64,000 nt of DNA from Fusibacter sp963666805. GTDB taxonomy: Bacteria; Bacillota; Clostridia; Peptostreptococcales; Acidaminobacteraceae. How positions within the stretch are numbered: the stretch's first letter is position 1; each line of letters starts with the position of its first letter. The DNA lies in NCBI GenBank assembly GCA_963666805.2, contig CAXXWR010000007.1, forward strand, positions 744,001 to 808,000. Direction: 5' to 3'. Of this stretch, positions 25,474 to 35,003 are shown one piece after another. The notes beneath the pieces are model-generated. The model saw only the letters and a program-made list of their open reading frames with translations. It ran no database searches and was not told the origin of the DNA. Both the position numbers and the translations under genes were made by a program.

Positions 25474-27626
25474 ATTTTAAAATCGAACCCTCCTTCTGCA
25501 AGAGCAGGCTCTACTTGATGAGTGCTCTCGCGTTGATGAGCCATATTGGCCTGTACATCTTGAGTCTTACTGGCTTCATCAGAAGGTACATTCACTTCTG
25601 ACTTGACGGTAAAATCTGTAAAACCTAATTCTAAAAAGGCTTCTTCTAAACCTGCTAATTGACTAGACAGGTCACTTTTTTCATGGGTTAAGACCTTGAG
25701 TTCTAATTTACCACTTACAGATTTCACGCGTATCCCCACTTGACCGTATTTTTCAGTCGTCAATCCAAATACCATCTCAGCATTTTGCCAATCAAGACTT
25801 TGGTTGCCCTTTCCTGATAAAAAGACCTTCATATTCTGAGCTTCACCCTCTACTGTCACTGGATAATTAAAGTAGTAAGATTGCCCTTGTTCCCGTTGAT
25901 TAAAGTCGTTCATCATTTGTTGACCATTTAAATTCATCAAGCTGGATTCGGTCTGCTCAACCGTCCTTTTGTCCGTCTCTTCTTTTGAAAGCTTGATGAG
26001 TATTTCCTTTATATTGGCATTGACTAAATCGCGTTTAGAAGGTTGCTCTTTTTGGTCCATTTGATTAGCCAGTTCGACCTCATGATTAACCCCCATAAAT
26101 CTAACGGTTTCTACTACATCTCTCGCTTTTACATGGTTTGAATCATTTGAAAGTATCTGTAAAACAGATTTTAAATTCTGTTGATTTTTATAACGGTGGT
26201 CTGATTGCTCAATGGTGTCCATTGCCCGTGTCATTTGTCGCGTTGCAAATAACTCAATGCGCTTTTTCTCAGGTGTAAAGACCATCTTATTCACAAGTGA
26301 ATGGGTTTTTTTAAGAATAGTCAAGGCTTCAGTTTGTTTGCCTTGAGCTAAAAGTTGTCTTGCCTTGGTCAAATCACTAGATGCCACCAAAAGATCGCGT
26401 TCATTCTTCATAGAGGTATACAGGGTCAAATCGCTCTTAGTGATGGTTTGATTGAGTTTATCAATCGCTTTTCCAATCAGTTCACTGGTATCTACTGGCT
26501 TGGCTTGAATCGGTTCCTCTTGAGTATTTTGAGGCTCGATAGCTTGAATAACTTTTTCAAGTTGATGACTCACTTCATTTTGAACTGTTTTAAACTCTTG
26601 TTTAAGTGCTGCCGTTAATGCCGTCGTTTCTTTTACAGCATACATTTTAACAACCATCTCAGATAAGACATCTGTCATATGGTCATTAAGCGTATTGAGC
26701 TTATCTTCTACAAAATCCATAAGGTCTTGAGCCTCATCTTGGTCATCATTAACCGGTTTGGGTGAACTTTCAAGGGATGATTTGGCTTCTATAACGGTCG
26801 GCTGCGCTTGAACGTCTGATGTCACCGACGAAGGTGTCGTAGCCTTTAATTGACTTTCATCGCCACTTTCACCTTTTGCTTCATCTTGCGTTATATCTTC
26901 TTGCTTGGCTTGTAAGGTTTCCGCTACAGTCTTAACCAATTGTATTAGGAAAGTCTTTAAATCTGCCATGGTCAAATCAGCTTGATCGGCAATAGTCTGT
27001 AAAGAAGCCTGAAAACTTTGAGGCGTAACACCTTTTTGATTAAGCATGCTACTGATGGACTGAAGCAAGGCATTGACGTCACCCTTGTACTTTACGTCTA
27101 TGGCCCCTGCTGATTCCGTCAAATTGGCATCAGAAAGTATTTTTTTTAGTCCTATCAATACAGCCTCTTTAAGGGGCTTCCCTTGATTAATCGCTTCCTT
27201 AATTACCGATTTTACACTCTCAGGAAGCGCCGAATCATCTATAAGTTTTCCAATAGTCAGTTCATCTTCCTCACCAGAGGATTCAGATAAATAGATATTT
27301 TCCAATTGGTCTACTGATAACGGTGCTTCATTTAAGGCCTTATGCATACTCAATAAATGCTCTTCTGATAAGCTAACCCCTTTATTAATAGCCGTTTGAA
27401 CCGTTTTCATCTTGGATGAATCATCACCCTCGGCATGTTGTAAAAAAGCGCCAATCCCCTTTTTTTCTTCTATGGTAAATGTCTTATTATTGCTCGCTTC
27501 TAAAATAGCAATCGAACGATCACTTGCGCTCATGGATTCGTTCGGTGTTGATTTCTGTGCTTGTCTTTCCAAATGCTTTAATTTGGCTTCCAATGGATTC
27601 GACTGTAACCACTGATTAATCTTCAT
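25470..27626 (-). CDS. FliK-like flagellar hook-length control protein (YlqG/DUF6240 type)
   Basis: A 718-residue, Gln/Ser/Lys/Glu-rich, low-complexity protein with many predicted helices and no membrane segment or signal. The C-terminal region (about 590-690; YYFNYPVTVEGEAQNMKVFL and YGQVGIRVKSVSGKLELKVL) looks like the FliK C-terminal export-switch domain. The preceding part is a long repetitive spacer, as expected for a molecular ruler. It is translationally coupled to the FlhB-like gene. No other flagellar genes are adjacent, so this is a satellite locus. ATG 27626 has AAGGAG upstream. The family name is moderately certain. Confidence 0.7.
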   Translation of the reverse strand: MKINQWLQSNPLEAKLKHLERQAQKSTPNESMSASDRSIAILEASNNKTFTIEEKKGIGAFLQHAEGDDSSKMKTVQTAINKGVSLSEEHLLSMHKALNEAPLSVDQLENIYLSESSGEEDELTIGKLIDDSALPESVKSVIKEAINQGKPLKEAVLIGLKKILSDANLTESAGAIDVKYKGDVNALLQSISSMLNQKGVTPQSFQASLQTIADQADLTMADLKTFLIQLVKTVAETLQAKQEDITQDEAKGESGDESQLKATTPSSVTSDVQAQPTVIEAKSSLESSPKPVNDDQDEAQDLMDFVEDKLNTLNDHMTDVLSEMVVKMYAVKETTALTAALKQEFKTVQNEVSHQLEKVIQAIEPQNTQEEPIQAKPVDTSELIGKAIDKLNQTITKSDLTLYTSMKNERDLLVASSDLTKARQLLAQGKQTEALTILKKTHSLVNKMVFTPEKKRIELFATRQMTRAMDTIEQSDHRYKNQQNLKSVLQILSNDSNHVKARDVVETVRFMGVNHEVELANQMDQKEQPSKRDLVNANIKEILIKLSKEETDKRTVEQTESSLMNLNGQQMMNDFNQREQGQSYYFNYPVTVEGEAQNMKVFLSGKGNQSLDWQNAEMVFGLTTEKYGQVGIRVKSVSGKLELKVLTHEKSDLSSQLAGLEEAFLELGFTDFTVKSEVNVPSDEASKTQDVQANMAHQRESTHQVEPALAEGGFDFKI

Positions 27627-27713
27627 ATGACACTCCTTAATCCTATTCTCGTTAAAAAGATTATCGGCATAAAGGCTATGCTTATAAAGTACTTTATGGT
27701 TTTTTTATCTTTC

Positions 27714-28622
27714 TTACTGAATATCTAAAGGATTATGCTTTTTAGTTTTACGGTCTTCAATTGTGGTTAAAGTAACTGAAAGCATAATGAGAATCCCACC
27801 GATTAATTCTTTTACACCTACCCATTGTCCCAGATAGAAGAAACTAAAAGCAATGGTAACAATCGGAATGAAATTAATAAAAATAGACGACTCTGTAACG
27901 CCTAGTAAATCCATAGCCACTGCATAGTAATAAAAACCTAGGACTGAGGCAAAAATAGCAAGAAAGACCAGATGTCCTACTTCAACAGCGCCGATAGCTG
28001 ACCAATTATTTTTTTCAAAGAACAAGAAAGGAATGAAGAAAGGGACGCTGTACAGGAACTGATAAAAAACAATGGTCAAATAACTATATCTTTCAAACAA
28101 AGGCTTACTTGCAAGCGAATAAATAACCCATGCAGCAACAGCACCAATCATCATTAAGTAACCTATCATTGCATCCGATTGTAAACTCAATCCCTCACTC
28201 AAATCAACAATGAGAATAACCCCTACCAGTGAAATAATCACTGCTAAAATATCAATTTTAGAAAAGCGTCTTTTAAAAACAAGGCTTTCAAAAATCAAGG
28301 TGAATATAGGTATCGCAGCAACAATTAACGATGCTGGAGAAGCCGAAATATACTTAATACCCGTATTTTCAAAGAAAAAGTAAACTGCAATCCCAATCGC
28401 ACCCGCTAAAATAAAAAGTGGTCGATCTTTACGATTGACTTTTAAAGGTTCTTTTTTGACCTTCATCATGATATACAGTATAAGTGTTGCTATTGTAAAT
28501 CGAATAGCACCTATACTCATAGGTTCCATTATGCCCAGTAAATATTCAGTGCTGACAAACGAAATGCCCCATACAATAACAGGCACTAAAATACTCAACA
28601 GCCCTTTCGTTGTTTTTGACAT
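27714..28622 (-). CDS. EamA/DMT family transporter
   Basis: A membrane transporter of the drug/metabolite superfamily with about ten membrane segments in two EamA repeats (302 residues); substrate unknown. The start is set at ATG 28622 (MSKTTKGLLS), with a GGGGGG ribosome binding site six bases upstream, since a longer frame would overlap the neighbouring flavoprotein gene. EamA signatures include SPASLIVAAIPIFTLIFESL near 95-115 and a mirrored ESSIFINFIPIVTIAFSFF near 250. It is 13 bases downstream of the flavoprotein gene, so it is likely co-transcribed. Confidence 0.92.
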   Translation of the reverse strand: MSKTTKGLLSILVPVIVWGISFVSTEYLLGIMEPMSIGAIRFTIATLILYIMMKVKKEPLKVNRKDRPLFILAGAIGIAVYFFFENTGIKYISASPASLIVAAIPIFTLIFESLVFKRRFSKIDILAVIISLVGVILIVDLSEGLSLQSDAMIGYLMMIGAVAAWVIYSLASKPLFERYSYLTIVFYQFLYSVPFFIPFLFFEKNNWSAIGAVEVGHLVFLAIFASVLGFYYYAVAMDLLGVTESSIFINFIPIVTIAFSFFYLGQWVGVKELIGGILIMLSVTLTTIEDRKTKKHNPLDIQ

Positions 28623-28635
28623 CTTCTTCCCCCCC

Positions 28636-29832
28636 TTATTGCTTATTTGATAATGCTTTTGCCACTTGCATGGCAGTGGAAAATGCCCACTGTAAATTAT
28701 ACCCCCCTGTTTCTCCATCGACATCCATCACTTCCCCTATAAAGTAAAGGTTCTCTTGACACTTTGACATCATGGTTGCAGGTTCTATTTCATCAATCGC
28801 CACACCCCCACAGGTTACCATGGCATGTTTAAACCCTTGTGGACTTTCTATTGTCACTGGGTAGCGCGATAATTTATCAAGTAAATTTTTGCGTTCCGCC
28901 TTGCTTATTTCAGCCAATTTTTTTTGAGAATCCAGTGTCATCTCCTGTAAAATGTGTTCTTTTAACCGTTGGGGAACGCTAACTTGATTCAGCCAAAAGG
29001 CAAGCGGTTTATCGCCTGACGTTTGACTTTCCTTTAAAAAATGTTCTAATAACTGATCATAGTTTTCAGGTGTAAATTGGAGTTCAAGACTCTGACCCGA
29101 CTCAAAAAAACAGCTGTTATTAATCACAACAGGCCCACTGATTCCAAAATGTGTCATAACCAAATCTCCCCCATAGGTCTTTGATTCTATGACACTTTTG
29201 ACTTTGATCGCCTTAAAACTTAAGCCCATCAGCGCCTTAAATGGATTGTCTTTTAAAATCAAACCCGTTAACCCTGGATAAGGCTGTCTTATAAGATGTC
29301 CCAGACGCTTGGCAAGACCGTATCCGCTTCCATCGCTCCCGAGAGCCGCATAAGACATGCCTCCCGTTGCAATGACTACTGTTTTACTCTCATAACTCGC
29401 CTGATGCGTTGTCACTTTAAACCCCTTATCCGTTTTGACTATTGTCTCAACTAATTCGCCGTAATGTATGGCGTGAGGAATTTGTTTTAAAAGCGCATCG
29501 CGAACCTCTCTCGATTGCATAGATTTTGGGAACACTTTACCGTCTTCCCGTGTATAGGTTTCAAGACCGATTGACTGAAAATAGTCAATTACAGCCTGAT
29601 TATCAAATGATTTCAATACTTTTTTAACATAATTTTTAGGGGCATGATAATGCTTCACAAACTCACTCACGTAACCCGTATGTGTCAAGTTACATGAACC
29701 ACTGCCTGAAACCAAGAGTTTCAATCCTGATTGAGGCATTTTTTCAAGGATTAAAACGGATTGACTTTCGCTGAGTTGTGCTGCTAAAAAAAGGCCTGCA
29801 GCCCCTGCACCAACAATAATTATTTCTTTCAT
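28636..29832 (-). CDS. HI0933-family NAD(P)/FAD-dependent oxidoreductase
   Basis: A flavoprotein of the BaiN/HI0933/YhiN family. The start is set at ATG 29832 (MKEIIIVGAG), with GGAG seven bases upstream. The Rossmann FAD site GAGAAGLFLAAQLSES is at residues 8-23, and LVSGSGSCNLTH near residue 45 is a family hallmark. A C-terminal FAD-binding segment (FIGEVMDVDGETGGYNLQWAF) is present. The product is 398 residues, the usual size. The family includes bile-acid and other reductases, but the true substrate is unknown here. It is divergently transcribed from the BREX-type ATPase gene. Confidence 0.92.
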   Translation of the reverse strand: MKEIIIVGAGAAGLFLAAQLSESQSVLILEKMPQSGLKLLVSGSGSCNLTHTGYVSEFVKHYHAPKNYVKKVLKSFDNQAVIDYFQSIGLETYTREDGKVFPKSMQSREVRDALLKQIPHAIHYGELVETIVKTDKGFKVTTHQASYESKTVVIATGGMSYAALGSDGSGYGLAKRLGHLIRQPYPGLTGLILKDNPFKALMGLSFKAIKVKSVIESKTYGGDLVMTHFGISGPVVINNSCFFESGQSLELQFTPENYDQLLEHFLKESQTSGDKPLAFWLNQVSVPQRLKEHILQEMTLDSQKKLAEISKAERKNLLDKLSRYPVTIESPQGFKHAMVTCGGVAIDEIEPATMMSKCQENLYFIGEVMDVDGETGGYNLQWAFSTAMQVAKALSNKQ

Positions 29833-29905
29833 ATTCACACTCCTCAAGCGATATTATATCATTATTCACCTTTATCCTGTGCTTTTATTTCCTCAAAAAA
29901 AAACG

Positions 29906-29943
29906 TATAATAAATCATATCGTTATTATGTATACGCATACAT
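29906..29943 (+). promoter_or_regulatory. putative -10 box and operator-like palindrome of the BREX-type ATPase gene
   Basis: TATAAT at 29906-29911 has only a weak -35 (TTTATT) 17 bases upstream. It is followed by the palindrome ATGTAT-ACGC-ATACAT at 29928-29943, near the predicted transcription start and before the AAGGAGG site. The position fits a repressor site, but no cognate regulator is identified. Confidence 0.45.
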
Positions 29944-29968
29944 CATCAAATCAAGAAGGAGGTCCTCA

Positions 29969-31105
29969 TTGAAAATCACCTCATTAGAAGCACAGAATCT
30001 CATCAACTCACTTCGAATAGGTGTTACACCCTCTGCCTATATTGGGGCATTTTTAACAGGTCGATCTGCCGAAAAAATGATGTTTAACCACACCCTCGCT
30101 GCTACAGCCAGTGGGCAAAGCCATGTCAAATGGCTCACCGGTGACTTTGGAACAGGTAAAAGTTTAATGCTGGAATGTATCAAACAATCTGCGGTAAACA
30201 GTGACTTTGTTGTCGCTTCGTTATCACTTGGAGACGGATTCCGACTCAATAAAATTGATGACTTCTACTACTCGGTTATGCATCACCTTTATATAAAGGC
30301 GTCTTTACACGAAAAGACCTCATTCAATGAAATCTTTGATGTTTGGATTGAAAATCTACAACATTCCCCCATTCCCAATCATAAGCGTTTTGAAATCAAC
30401 ACCGTTTGCCAAGAACTTTCTAAATTCAACATGAGCTATGCAAGGGGCTTTTTATCCTTTATGCGCGCACGCATCCAGCATAACCCCGAAATGCTTAATG
30501 TGACCACCGCTTGGCTTACTGGTGAAAAAAACATACCTTATGAACTCAAACAAAAGTATAATCTGGTGGGATCTGTTGACAAAGCCACCTCATTGGATTT
30601 CTTTAAGGCCTTTATCAAGTTAATCACTCTATTGGACTATAAGGGGTTGGTTATTATCGTAGATGAAATGGATCAACTAATTTATGAAAGAAGCGACTTG
30701 CGCATGAAAGCCTATCAAAATATCAAGAACTTACTTGATCTCACAGGTAGTTCTGATATTTCTAACACCTTTATCGTTTTTTCAGGTGCGCCAGAACTCT
30801 TTACCAATGAAGAGCAAGGGATTCTTTCCTTAACGCCTTTAGCTCAAAGACTTCATTTCACAAGCTATGACGACATTGACTATGACCAGCTTAATCAGAC
30901 CATTGTCCCCTTATCGCCTCTCACGCCAGAGGAATATACCCTACTTTGTGAAAGAGTCATTAACTGTTATTATATTGCCTATAAGAAAGAGATTACAGAA
31001 ACACCTGAAGCTATCAGTGCGAAATTACTCGCCGATTTAGAGCCCGACACCTTGGTTACCCGTACTTTTGTAACCAGTCTTATTGCCTATCTCGATAGCC
31101 TTTAA
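29969..31105 (+). CDS. orphan BREX-type ATP-binding protein (DUF2791-like)
   Basis: A P-loop ATPase of 378 residues. The start is TTG 29969, which has a perfect AAGGAGG six bases upstream; an earlier in-frame ATG at 29879 has no site and would overlap the promoter. Walker A GDFGTGKS is at residues 58-65, Walker B LVIIVDEMDQL near residue 228, and an arginine-rich sensor region lies toward the C-terminus. The combination SAYIGAFLTGR before the P-loop and the overall layout resemble BREX ATP-binding domain proteins such as BrxD. No other BREX gene lies nearby, and the neighbours are metabolic. It may be a housekeeping paralogue or the residue of a defence island. Confidence 0.72.
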   Translation: MKITSLEAQNLINSLRIGVTPSAYIGAFLTGRSAEKMMFNHTLAATASGQSHVKWLTGDFGTGKSLMLECIKQSAVNSDFVVASLSLGDGFRLNKIDDFYYSVMHHLYIKASLHEKTSFNEIFDVWIENLQHSPIPNHKRFEINTVCQELSKFNMSYARGFLSFMRARIQHNPEMLNVTTAWLTGEKNIPYELKQKYNLVGSVDKATSLDFFKAFIKLITLLDYKGLVIIVDEMDQLIYERSDLRMKAYQNIKNLLDLTGSSDISNTFIVFSGAPELFTNEEQGILSLTPLAQRLHFTSYDDIDYDQLNQTIVPLSPLTPEEYTLLCERVINCYYIAYKKEITETPEAISAKLLADLEPDTLVTRTFVTSLIAYLDSL

Positions 31106-31126
31106 CCCCCTATCTAAAACGACAAT

Positions 31127-31166
31127 AAAGCCCCTGAGTTGATTCTAATCAACTCAGGGGCTTTTT
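31127..31166 (+). terminator. bidirectional terminator between the BREX-type ATPase and bceB
   Basis: AAAGCCCCTGAGTTGAT and ATCAACTCAGGGGCTTT form a perfect 17-base stem around TCTA, followed by T on the plus strand and A (T on the minus) on the other side. It serves the convergent genes on both sides. Confidence 0.92.
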
Positions 31167-31173
31167 ATCAGTC

Positions 31174-33129
31174 TTAGGCCTGAAATGTACTATTAAGAGA
31201 TTCTTTAATCATTCTTTGACTTGAAAAATAGGTGATTAAGAAATAGATACTATAAACAATTAAAATACCAATCCCTACAATAATAACGGATTGAGCTGCT
31301 GCACTTTCTCCATAGAACAACATGACTTCACTTGCGGCTTTTAAGCCTACAAATGAATGAACAATTGCCAACAGCATCGGCATAGCAAAATAGATGAAAA
31401 TCTGTGTGAAAAGCGCCCTGCTAATTTGTTTAGGACTAGCCCCCAACTTTTGAAGCAGTTCATATCGTGGCTGATTATCTGCCGCTTCTGATAATTGTTG
31501 AATGGACAAAATAGCTGAGCTCGTCAACATAAATATAAGTCCTAGGTAGATGGCAATAAATGATACCAAACTTTTACTGGTAATGGCTGACCTATAAATA
31601 TCACTCTTCGTCAACCATTTAAAAGTGGGTTCATCTTGGCTAACGCTCTTTAAAAAATCATTAAGAACCAGTTCTTTCTCTGATTTCTTTTCTATAATAT
31701 TTAAATTATATTCTAACGGCTGATAATCAGCCAAAAATGCGTCTTCAACTACGAGGATCAAATCCACCTGTTCATTGGTGGTAAAGAAATGATCCGTCTC
31801 CTCTAAGGGTAATAATTGAGAGGATATTTGAACCTGATTTTTCAGCAAAATATGGCTTAAGGTTTTAGTTGCTTCACTTGATTCGACCATTTTGTAATAG
31901 CCTTGTGGAAGGGTAGTCGCCTTTAAACCTTGTATTTTTCTTAATTGATTATAATCAGAGAGACCCATTACATCAATATGCGCTTTATTCTTAGAGGCGT
32001 ACTCTTTTAAAAGAGGGCTGTCATTTAAGTTGGCATCATAATAAACAACTGCTCCCATCTTATTTGAAGGATCATTAATCAGTCCTGCTTCATTAATAGA
32101 ATGGTAGAGATCATCCATCACCTCTTGAGAATTCGCTTGAATACTAAGTGCATAGGGCACACTTTCTTTCAGTATTTTTGACATGGTTGATTCCAAGCTA
32201 TAGCCTAATGAAAAGATCCCAATGGTTAATAATAAACTAATACAAACGACAGAAATAGATATAAAGTTGGTATTAATCTTACTGCTTAACTGCCTAAAAA
32301 CAAACATGTTAAGGTTTTTAAAATAGACTTTTTTGTTTTTCTGGATGATCTGGGTTAATCCCCCTGCCACGGAAAAGAAGAAAATAACTGTTCCTATAGA
32401 CCCTAAGATAATCGAAATCCCTAATTCTCTCGATAAGTTAAGCAATCCATTTTTAAGGACCATATGATAAGCAATCCCCAGTATTATAATAGAAAGAATA
32501 AACAAGACAACCGATAAACCAAATTTAGGAATTTTTTGTTTTTGATTACTTCGATTTGAATGCAAAAGTTGAATGACCTTTACTTTGGAAATGACCAAGA
32601 GATTAAAGAGGGCTACTACACCAAAGATAACACCAAAGTAAACAATCGTTTTAACCAATGCTTTAGGGGCAAAAATAAACTGAAAAACACTTAAATCAGC
32701 TTCAAAAATTTTAGCAGTCAGAATAGACATGAACTGCGACCCCAACACGCCAATGAGCAGACCAAACACCAAAGCCACAATCCCAATCACTAACGTTTCA
32801 ATTAATAAAATGAAAGAAACATCCTTTTGTTTCATGCCCAGCATCAGATAAACGCCAAATTCCTTGTGACGCCTTTTAATAAAATAACTATTGGCATAGA
32901 TAACTAAAAACCCTAAAACGACCGCTACAAAGACACTAAGATAGTTCACTGTCATTGTAATAAGATCAAAAACGCCACCTTGAGCACTCGTCAATATAAT
33001 GACTGATTCTTGAGCATAGATTGAATTGAAGATATAGAAAATCGAAACAGCAAAGAGCAAGGTTACAAAATAGACCATAAAGTCATTAAAACTCTTTTTA
33101 ACATTTTTAAGGGCGAGTTTAACAATCAA
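31174..33129 (-). CDS. BceB-type ABC transporter permease
   Basis: Membrane subunit of a Bce-type antimicrobial-peptide resistance transporter, which also acts as sensor partner of the BceS kinase. The start is set at TTG 33129 (MIVKLALKNVKK), with GGGAGG eight bases upstream, which shortens the overlap with the ATPase gene. The product is 651 residues with about ten membrane segments. Two FtsX-type domains are present (FGVYLMLGMKQKDVSF near residue 90 and RYELLQKLGASPKQIS near 570), with the expected large extracellular domain of about 200 residues between segments 7 and 8. It forms one unit with the ATPase gene upstream. Confidence 0.92.
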   Translation of the reverse strand: MIVKLALKNVKKSFNDFMVYFVTLLFAVSIFYIFNSIYAQESVIILTSAQGGVFDLITMTVNYLSVFVAVVLGFLVIYANSYFIKRRHKEFGVYLMLGMKQKDVSFILLIETLVIGIVALVFGLLIGVLGSQFMSILTAKIFEADLSVFQFIFAPKALVKTIVYFGVIFGVVALFNLLVISKVKVIQLLHSNRSNQKQKIPKFGLSVVLFILSIIILGIAYHMVLKNGLLNLSRELGISIILGSIGTVIFFFSVAGGLTQIIQKNKKVYFKNLNMFVFRQLSSKINTNFISISVVCISLLLTIGIFSLGYSLESTMSKILKESVPYALSIQANSQEVMDDLYHSINEAGLINDPSNKMGAVVYYDANLNDSPLLKEYASKNKAHIDVMGLSDYNQLRKIQGLKATTLPQGYYKMVESSEATKTLSHILLKNQVQISSQLLPLEETDHFFTTNEQVDLILVVEDAFLADYQPLEYNLNIIEKKSEKELVLNDFLKSVSQDEPTFKWLTKSDIYRSAITSKSLVSFIAIYLGLIFMLTSSAILSIQQLSEAADNQPRYELLQKLGASPKQISRALFTQIFIYFAMPMLLAIVHSFVGLKAASEVMLFYGESAAAQSVIIVGIGILIVYSIYFLITYFSSQRMIKESLNSTFQA

Positions 33130-33883
33130 TGTTGTCACCTCCCATAAGTGCAACGACTTCAACGATTCGATTAAAAAAGGCGCGTCTGTCTTCTTCTCCT
33201 CGAATCAATTCATAAAAAATATCCCCATCTTTTACAAAAATAATTCTTTCTGCATAACTGGCTGAATAGGCATCATGAGTGACCATTAAAAGAGTCGTTT
33301 TTAAATTCTCATTCAAAGATTGGAATTGACTCAATAATTTTTCAGCTGATTTAGAATCCAACGCTCCCGTCGGTTCATCTGCAAGCACTAATTTGGGTTC
33401 AGTCACAATGGCTCTTGCCGATGCAATACGTTGCTTTTCCCCACCTGACATTTGATAAGGATATTTGCTTAGAATTGGCTCTATATCAAGATATTTTGCC
33501 ACTTCCTTCACTTTACTTTCAATGGTGTTGGGCGTTTCACGATTAATGGTTAGTGCCAGTGCAATATTTTCATATCCCGTTAAGGTATCTAATAAATTAA
33601 AATCCTGAAACACAAAACCTAAGGCATGACTCCTAAATTCGCTTAGTGCCTTTTTTTTAAGTTTAATAATATCGACCCCATCTATAATAATCTTACCACT
33701 GGTAGGTCGGTCAATCGTTGAAATACAATTGAGAAGGGTCGTTTTTCCACTTCCAGATGGCCCCATAATTCCAACAAATTCTCCCTTTTTCACTTCAAAG
33801 CTAATGTGGTTGACAGCAAGAGTGACATTCCCACGAGAACCATATATTTTTTGTAAATTTTCTACTTTCAATATACCTGACAT
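33119..33883 (-). CDS. BceA-type ABC transporter ATP-binding protein
   Basis: ATPase partner of the adjacent BceB-type permease, 254 residues. Walker A GPSGSGKT is at residues 41-48, the signature MSGGEKQRIASARAI near 145 and Walker B LVLADEPTGALDSKSAE near 165; all are standard for the MacB/LolD/BceA class. The start ATG has CAGGAGG upstream. The stop lies 11 bases inside the permease start. It is about 100 bases downstream of the kinase gene. Bacitracin-like peptide export or target protection is the family role; the actual ligand is not visible. Confidence 0.94.
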   Translation of the reverse strand: MSGILKVENLQKIYGSRGNVTLAVNHISFEVKKGEFVGIMGPSGSGKTTLLNCISTIDRPTSGKIIIDGVDIIKLKKKALSEFRSHALGFVFQDFNLLDTLTGYENIALALTINRETPNTIESKVKEVAKYLDIEPILSKYPYQMSGGEKQRIASARAIVTEPKLVLADEPTGALDSKSAEKLLSQFQSLNENLKTTLLMVTHDAYSASYAERIIFVKDGDIFYELIRGEEDRRAFFNRIVEVVALMGGDNIDC

Positions 33884-33986
33884 TTTATACTTCCTCCTGA
33901 CTGATTTTTGAACTTTTCTTCATTCATTGTACCAATCAGTTCTCTTAGAAAAAATCGATTATGATGACACCAAACGAACAAAAATG

Positions 33987-35003
33987 TCACATTTGTTTCA
34001 TAATAACTTCCTGATTTACAGGAAAGATAAGTTGAACAATGGTGTATTCCCCTTCTTTCGAGTCAATGCGAATTCCCATGTACATCTTTTGGCAAAGCTT
34101 TTGGCACAAATAAAGTCCAATCCCTGTAGACTTGGTGTAAAGCCTCCCATTAATCCCTGTGAACCCTTTATTAAAAACCCGATTTAGGTCTTGTTTCGGA
34201 ATACCAATTCCGTTATCTTTGATTTCTAAAATCACTTTACCCTTTTTTTCAACTCCTGAAAAAGTCAATTGTAAGGGCCCCTTTGCATACTTAATGCTAT
34301 TATCAATAATTTGTCCCAGCATAAAATCAACCCACTTTTTATCGCAGAAAACCTGATAATCTAAAGATTCAATAGACAGGGTTGTTTTGGCTGAAATAAG
34401 TGCCTTTGACCGTTTTTTAACTGCATTTTTGATTAAGGTATCCAGAACGTGCTCCTGAATATAATAATCGTCTTTTAACTGTGTACTCCTTGCATAATAA
34501 AGGGCTTTTTCCACATGGTTATCCACCTTTGAAAGTTCACTCGCGATTTCTCGCGTCAAATCCGACTGATTATTTTGGCAAATCAAGTCGATGCCCGCTA
34601 TCGGCCTTTTAATTTCATGAATCCACGTCTCTATGTATTCCTGATAGTCTGTAACAGCCTGCCTACTCTCAATAATCTGATTGACACAATCTTCTGAAAC
34701 ACGTTTTAAAATCTCATAAAAGACTCGGCCTTCCTCAAATTCAGGTAGACTGATAATCTCGGATAAATAATGAATTTCTTCCAACTGTTCCATGACTTTA
34801 AAGACTTCATCATAGTATTTTTTATGTTTGTAAAATCCTTCTAAAAGCATGGCAAAACAAGCAATAATCATCAGTCCTAATAACATTATAATAAGCTCTA
34901 TTGGGGCTTTTACAACATGCATTGTCAAAAAAATAAACGCCCAAAGGAGCGCATTAATCATCAAATATACTAATTTTTCCTTTACATAATGCCTAAAACT
35001 CAT
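33987..35003 (-). CDS. BceS-type intramembrane-sensing histidine kinase
   Basis: A short-loop histidine kinase of 338 residues with two membrane segments near residues 15-58 separated by only a few residues, which is the intramembrane-sensing design. The phospho-acceptor is in WIHEIKRPIAG near residue 129. The ATPase domain has DNSIKYAK, DNGIGIPKQDL and STGIGLYLCQKL. It overlaps the response-regulator stop by ATGA and lies upstream of the BceAB-type transporter, so it probably senses peptides through the transporter. The regulated promoter is not identified. Confidence 0.93.
   Translation of the reverse strand: MSFRHYVKEKLVYLMINALLWAFIFLTMHVVKAPIELIIMLLGLMIIACFAMLLEGFYKHKKYYDEVFKVMEQLEEIHYLSEIISLPEFEEGRVFYEILKRVSEDCVNQIIESRQAVTDYQEYIETWIHEIKRPIAGIDLICQNNQSDLTREIASELSKVDNHVEKALYYARSTQLKDDYYIQEHVLDTLIKNAVKKRSKALISAKTTLSIESLDYQVFCDKKWVDFMLGQIIDNSIKYAKGPLQLTFSGVEKKGKVILEIKDNGIGIPKQDLNRVFNKGFTGINGRLYTKSTGIGLYLCQKLCQKMYMGIRIDSKEGEYTIVQLIFPVNQEVIMKQM

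Noticed and set aside
29969..31105. A complete BREX defence system
   Set aside because: Only one ATPase-like gene is present; the neighbours are a flavoprotein, a transporter and the Bce module.
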